This document shows positions 5,861 through 6,740 of a stretch of 6,740 bases of DNA, in pieces (positions within the stretch are counted from its first letter, which is position 1; each line of letters opens with the position of its first letter). Made by a program: the position numbers and the translations under genes. The notes beneath the pieces were generated by a model that worked only from the letters and a program-made list of their open reading frames with translations, had not been told where the DNA came from and made no database searches. This DNA comes from Desulfuromonadaceae bacterium (GTDB lineage: Bacteria; Desulfobacterota; Desulfuromonadia; Desulfuromonadales; Syntrophotaleaceae), in assembly GCA_021107335.1 (NCBI GenBank), contig JAIOSZ010000037.1:1-6740 (forward strand), given 5' to 3'.

Positions 5861-6740
5861 TTGAGCCACGGACCTATTTATCTCGACAGCCAAGCTTCAA
5901 CACCGGTCGACCCACGGGTTCTGGAGCGGATGCTGCCCTATTTCAGCGAACAGTGCGGCAACCCGTCGACAGCGGAGCACCAGCACGGCGAAACTGCCCG
6001 CCAGGCTGTGGAAGAGGCCCGGCAGACCATCGCTACGGCCCTCGGCTGCCTCTCGGAGAAGGAAATCATCTTTACCAGTGGCGCCACGGAGGCGAATAAC
6101 CTGGCGCTGCTCGGCGCCTTCGCCAAGCATCCTGTCAGCGAGCGCCATCTGGTCGCCTCGGCCGTTGAACATTCTTCGGTGTTGGAGCCCTTGGCGCACC
6201 TGCAGAGTTGCGGCGCCCAAGTCACTTTGCTGCCGGTGGACGGCGGTGGACGTATCGACCCCAAACAACTGCGGGCTGCTCTGCGACCGGAGACCAAGCT
6301 GGTTTCGGTGATGTTTGCCAACAACGAGATCGGCACCCTGCAGCCGATAGAAGAGATCGGCCGTATCTGTCGAGGGGCCGGCATTCTGTTCCATTGCGAC
6401 GCGGCCCAGGCCGTCGGCCACGAGCCCCTCAATGTGGAAGAGCTGCAGATCGATCTGTTGTCCTTTTCCGCCCATAAATTTTACGGCCCCAAGGGGATTG
6501 GCGGGCTCTATATCCGTGAGGGAATCGCTGCCAACAGCCTGCAACCGACCCAGTTCGGAGGCGGCCAGGAACGGGGCCTACGACCAGGCACCCTGAACGT
6601 TCCGGCGATTGTCGGCATGGCAACCGCTCTGCAGTTGGCCCAGGAAGAGATGGAGCAGACCAACCAGCTTTTGCGCCAGACGGCAAAAGAGCTGTTCGAT
6701 CCACTGCAGCAGGCCTTTCCCCGATTGCGCCTGAACGGCG
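5861..6740 (+). CDS. Cysteine desulfurase, IscS/NifS family (5' part; runs off the window)
   Basis: 293 codons are visible, about three quarters of a usual 380-400 residue enzyme. The start is TTG at 5861, supported by AAGGA upstream and by the IscS-like N-terminus IYLDSQASTPVDPRV. PLP-fold residues fall at the E. coli IscS positions: Thr76 (SGATEANN), His104 (AVEH), Asn155 (NNEIGT), Asp180 and Gln183 (CDAAQAVG), and the PLP-lysine Lys206 in SFSAHKFYGPKG. GGGQERGLRPGT (233-244) is the conserved segment before the active-site loop. The catalytic Cys (near 325) lies beyond the window, so the IscS-like versus SufS-like loop cannot be judged. It converts cysteine to alanine and carries the sulfur as persulfide for Fe-S clusters, tRNA thiolation or cofactors. 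The segment DSQASTP replaces the commoner DYSATTP or DNAATTP. A terminator precedes it, so it probably has its own promoter in the roughly 40 nt upstream, though none is obvious; any link to formate dehydrogenase maturation is inference. Confidence 0.96.
   Translation, partial: MSHGPIYLDSQASTPVDPRVLERMLPYFSEQCGNPSTAEHQHGETARQAVEEARQTIATALGCLSEKEIIFTSGATEANNLALLGAFAKHPVSERHLVASAVEHSSVLEPLAHLQSCGAQVTLLPVDGGGRIDPKQLRAALRPETKLVSVMFANNEIGTLQPIEEIGRICRGAGILFHCDAAQAVGHEPLNVEELQIDLLSFSAHKFYGPKGIGGLYIREGIAANSLQPTQFGGGQERGLRPGTLNVPAIVGMATALQLAQEEMEQTNQLLRQTAKELFDPLQQAFPRLRLNG

Noticed and set aside
5897..6544. Minus-strand open frames opposite the cysteine desulfurase gene
   Set aside because: The + strand encodes an unmistakable PLP-dependent cysteine desulfurase through this region; the antisense frames are shadows.
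1..6740. CRISPR array, insertion sequence, tRNA or rRNA gene, prophage or defence genes
   Set aside because: No spaced direct repeats, terminal inverted repeats with transposase, tRNA cloverleaf or rRNA segments were seen; all coding sequence is metabolic.

Overview
The window holds the 3' part of a tightly spaced four-gene operon for a soluble, NAD(P)-linked, selenocysteine-containing formate dehydrogenase. It is followed by a structured non-coding stretch, a Cam-type gamma-carbonic anhydrase gene and the first three quarters of a cysteine desulfurase gene. All supported genes lie on the + strand. Balanced-to-high GC, strong AGGAG-type ribosome sites, UGA recoding as selenocysteine and the HydABC/HndABCD-like flavoprotein module suggest a strictly anaerobic bacterium. 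My best guess is the Desulfuromonas/Pelobacter (Syntrophotalea) side of the former Deltaproteobacteria. That placement is inference; no marker gene is present.

Positions 1-4789: the end of a NuoE/HydC-like [2Fe-2S] subunit, a stand-alone HndB-like thioredoxin-fold ferredoxin, a NuoF/HydB-like flavoprotein with a C-terminal double [4Fe-4S] domain, and a 909-residue catalytic subunit. The catalytic subunit has a NuoG-type iron-sulfur N-terminus fused to a molybdopterin (Mo or W) formate dehydrogenase. A naive reading splits it in two at a TGA (3122-3124). The frame continues, the TGA sits exactly where formate dehydrogenases carry selenocysteine, and a SECIS-type hairpin begins 11 nt downstream, so it is one gene. 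Electrons would pass from formate at Mo/W-Sec through the iron-sulfur chain to FMN and NAD(P)+, or in reverse for CO2 reduction. The flavoprotein resembles the one in electron-bifurcating hydrogenases, so ferredoxin may be a second partner.

Positions 4790-5147 hold no convincing gene. They contain a perfect inverted repeat just after fdhF, a TATAAT box, about 150 nt with several mutually exclusive pairings, a strong terminator hairpin with a U-rich tail, and then a candidate promoter for the carbonic anhydrase. This is either an independent small RNA or an attenuator-like leader, and it matches no RNA family I could recognise.

Positions 5148-5765 encode a cytoplasmic gamma-carbonic anhydrase with every catalytic residue of the Methanosarcina thermophila Cam enzyme, closed by an intrinsic terminator. 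From 5861 to the window end runs a cysteine desulfurase starting at TTG. Together the genes fit a CO2/formate theme: the dehydrogenase interconverts formate and CO2, the anhydrase CO2 and bicarbonate, and a desulfurase supplies sulfur for Fe-S clusters and possibly the Mo/W-site sulfido ligand. The last functional link is inference from proximity only.
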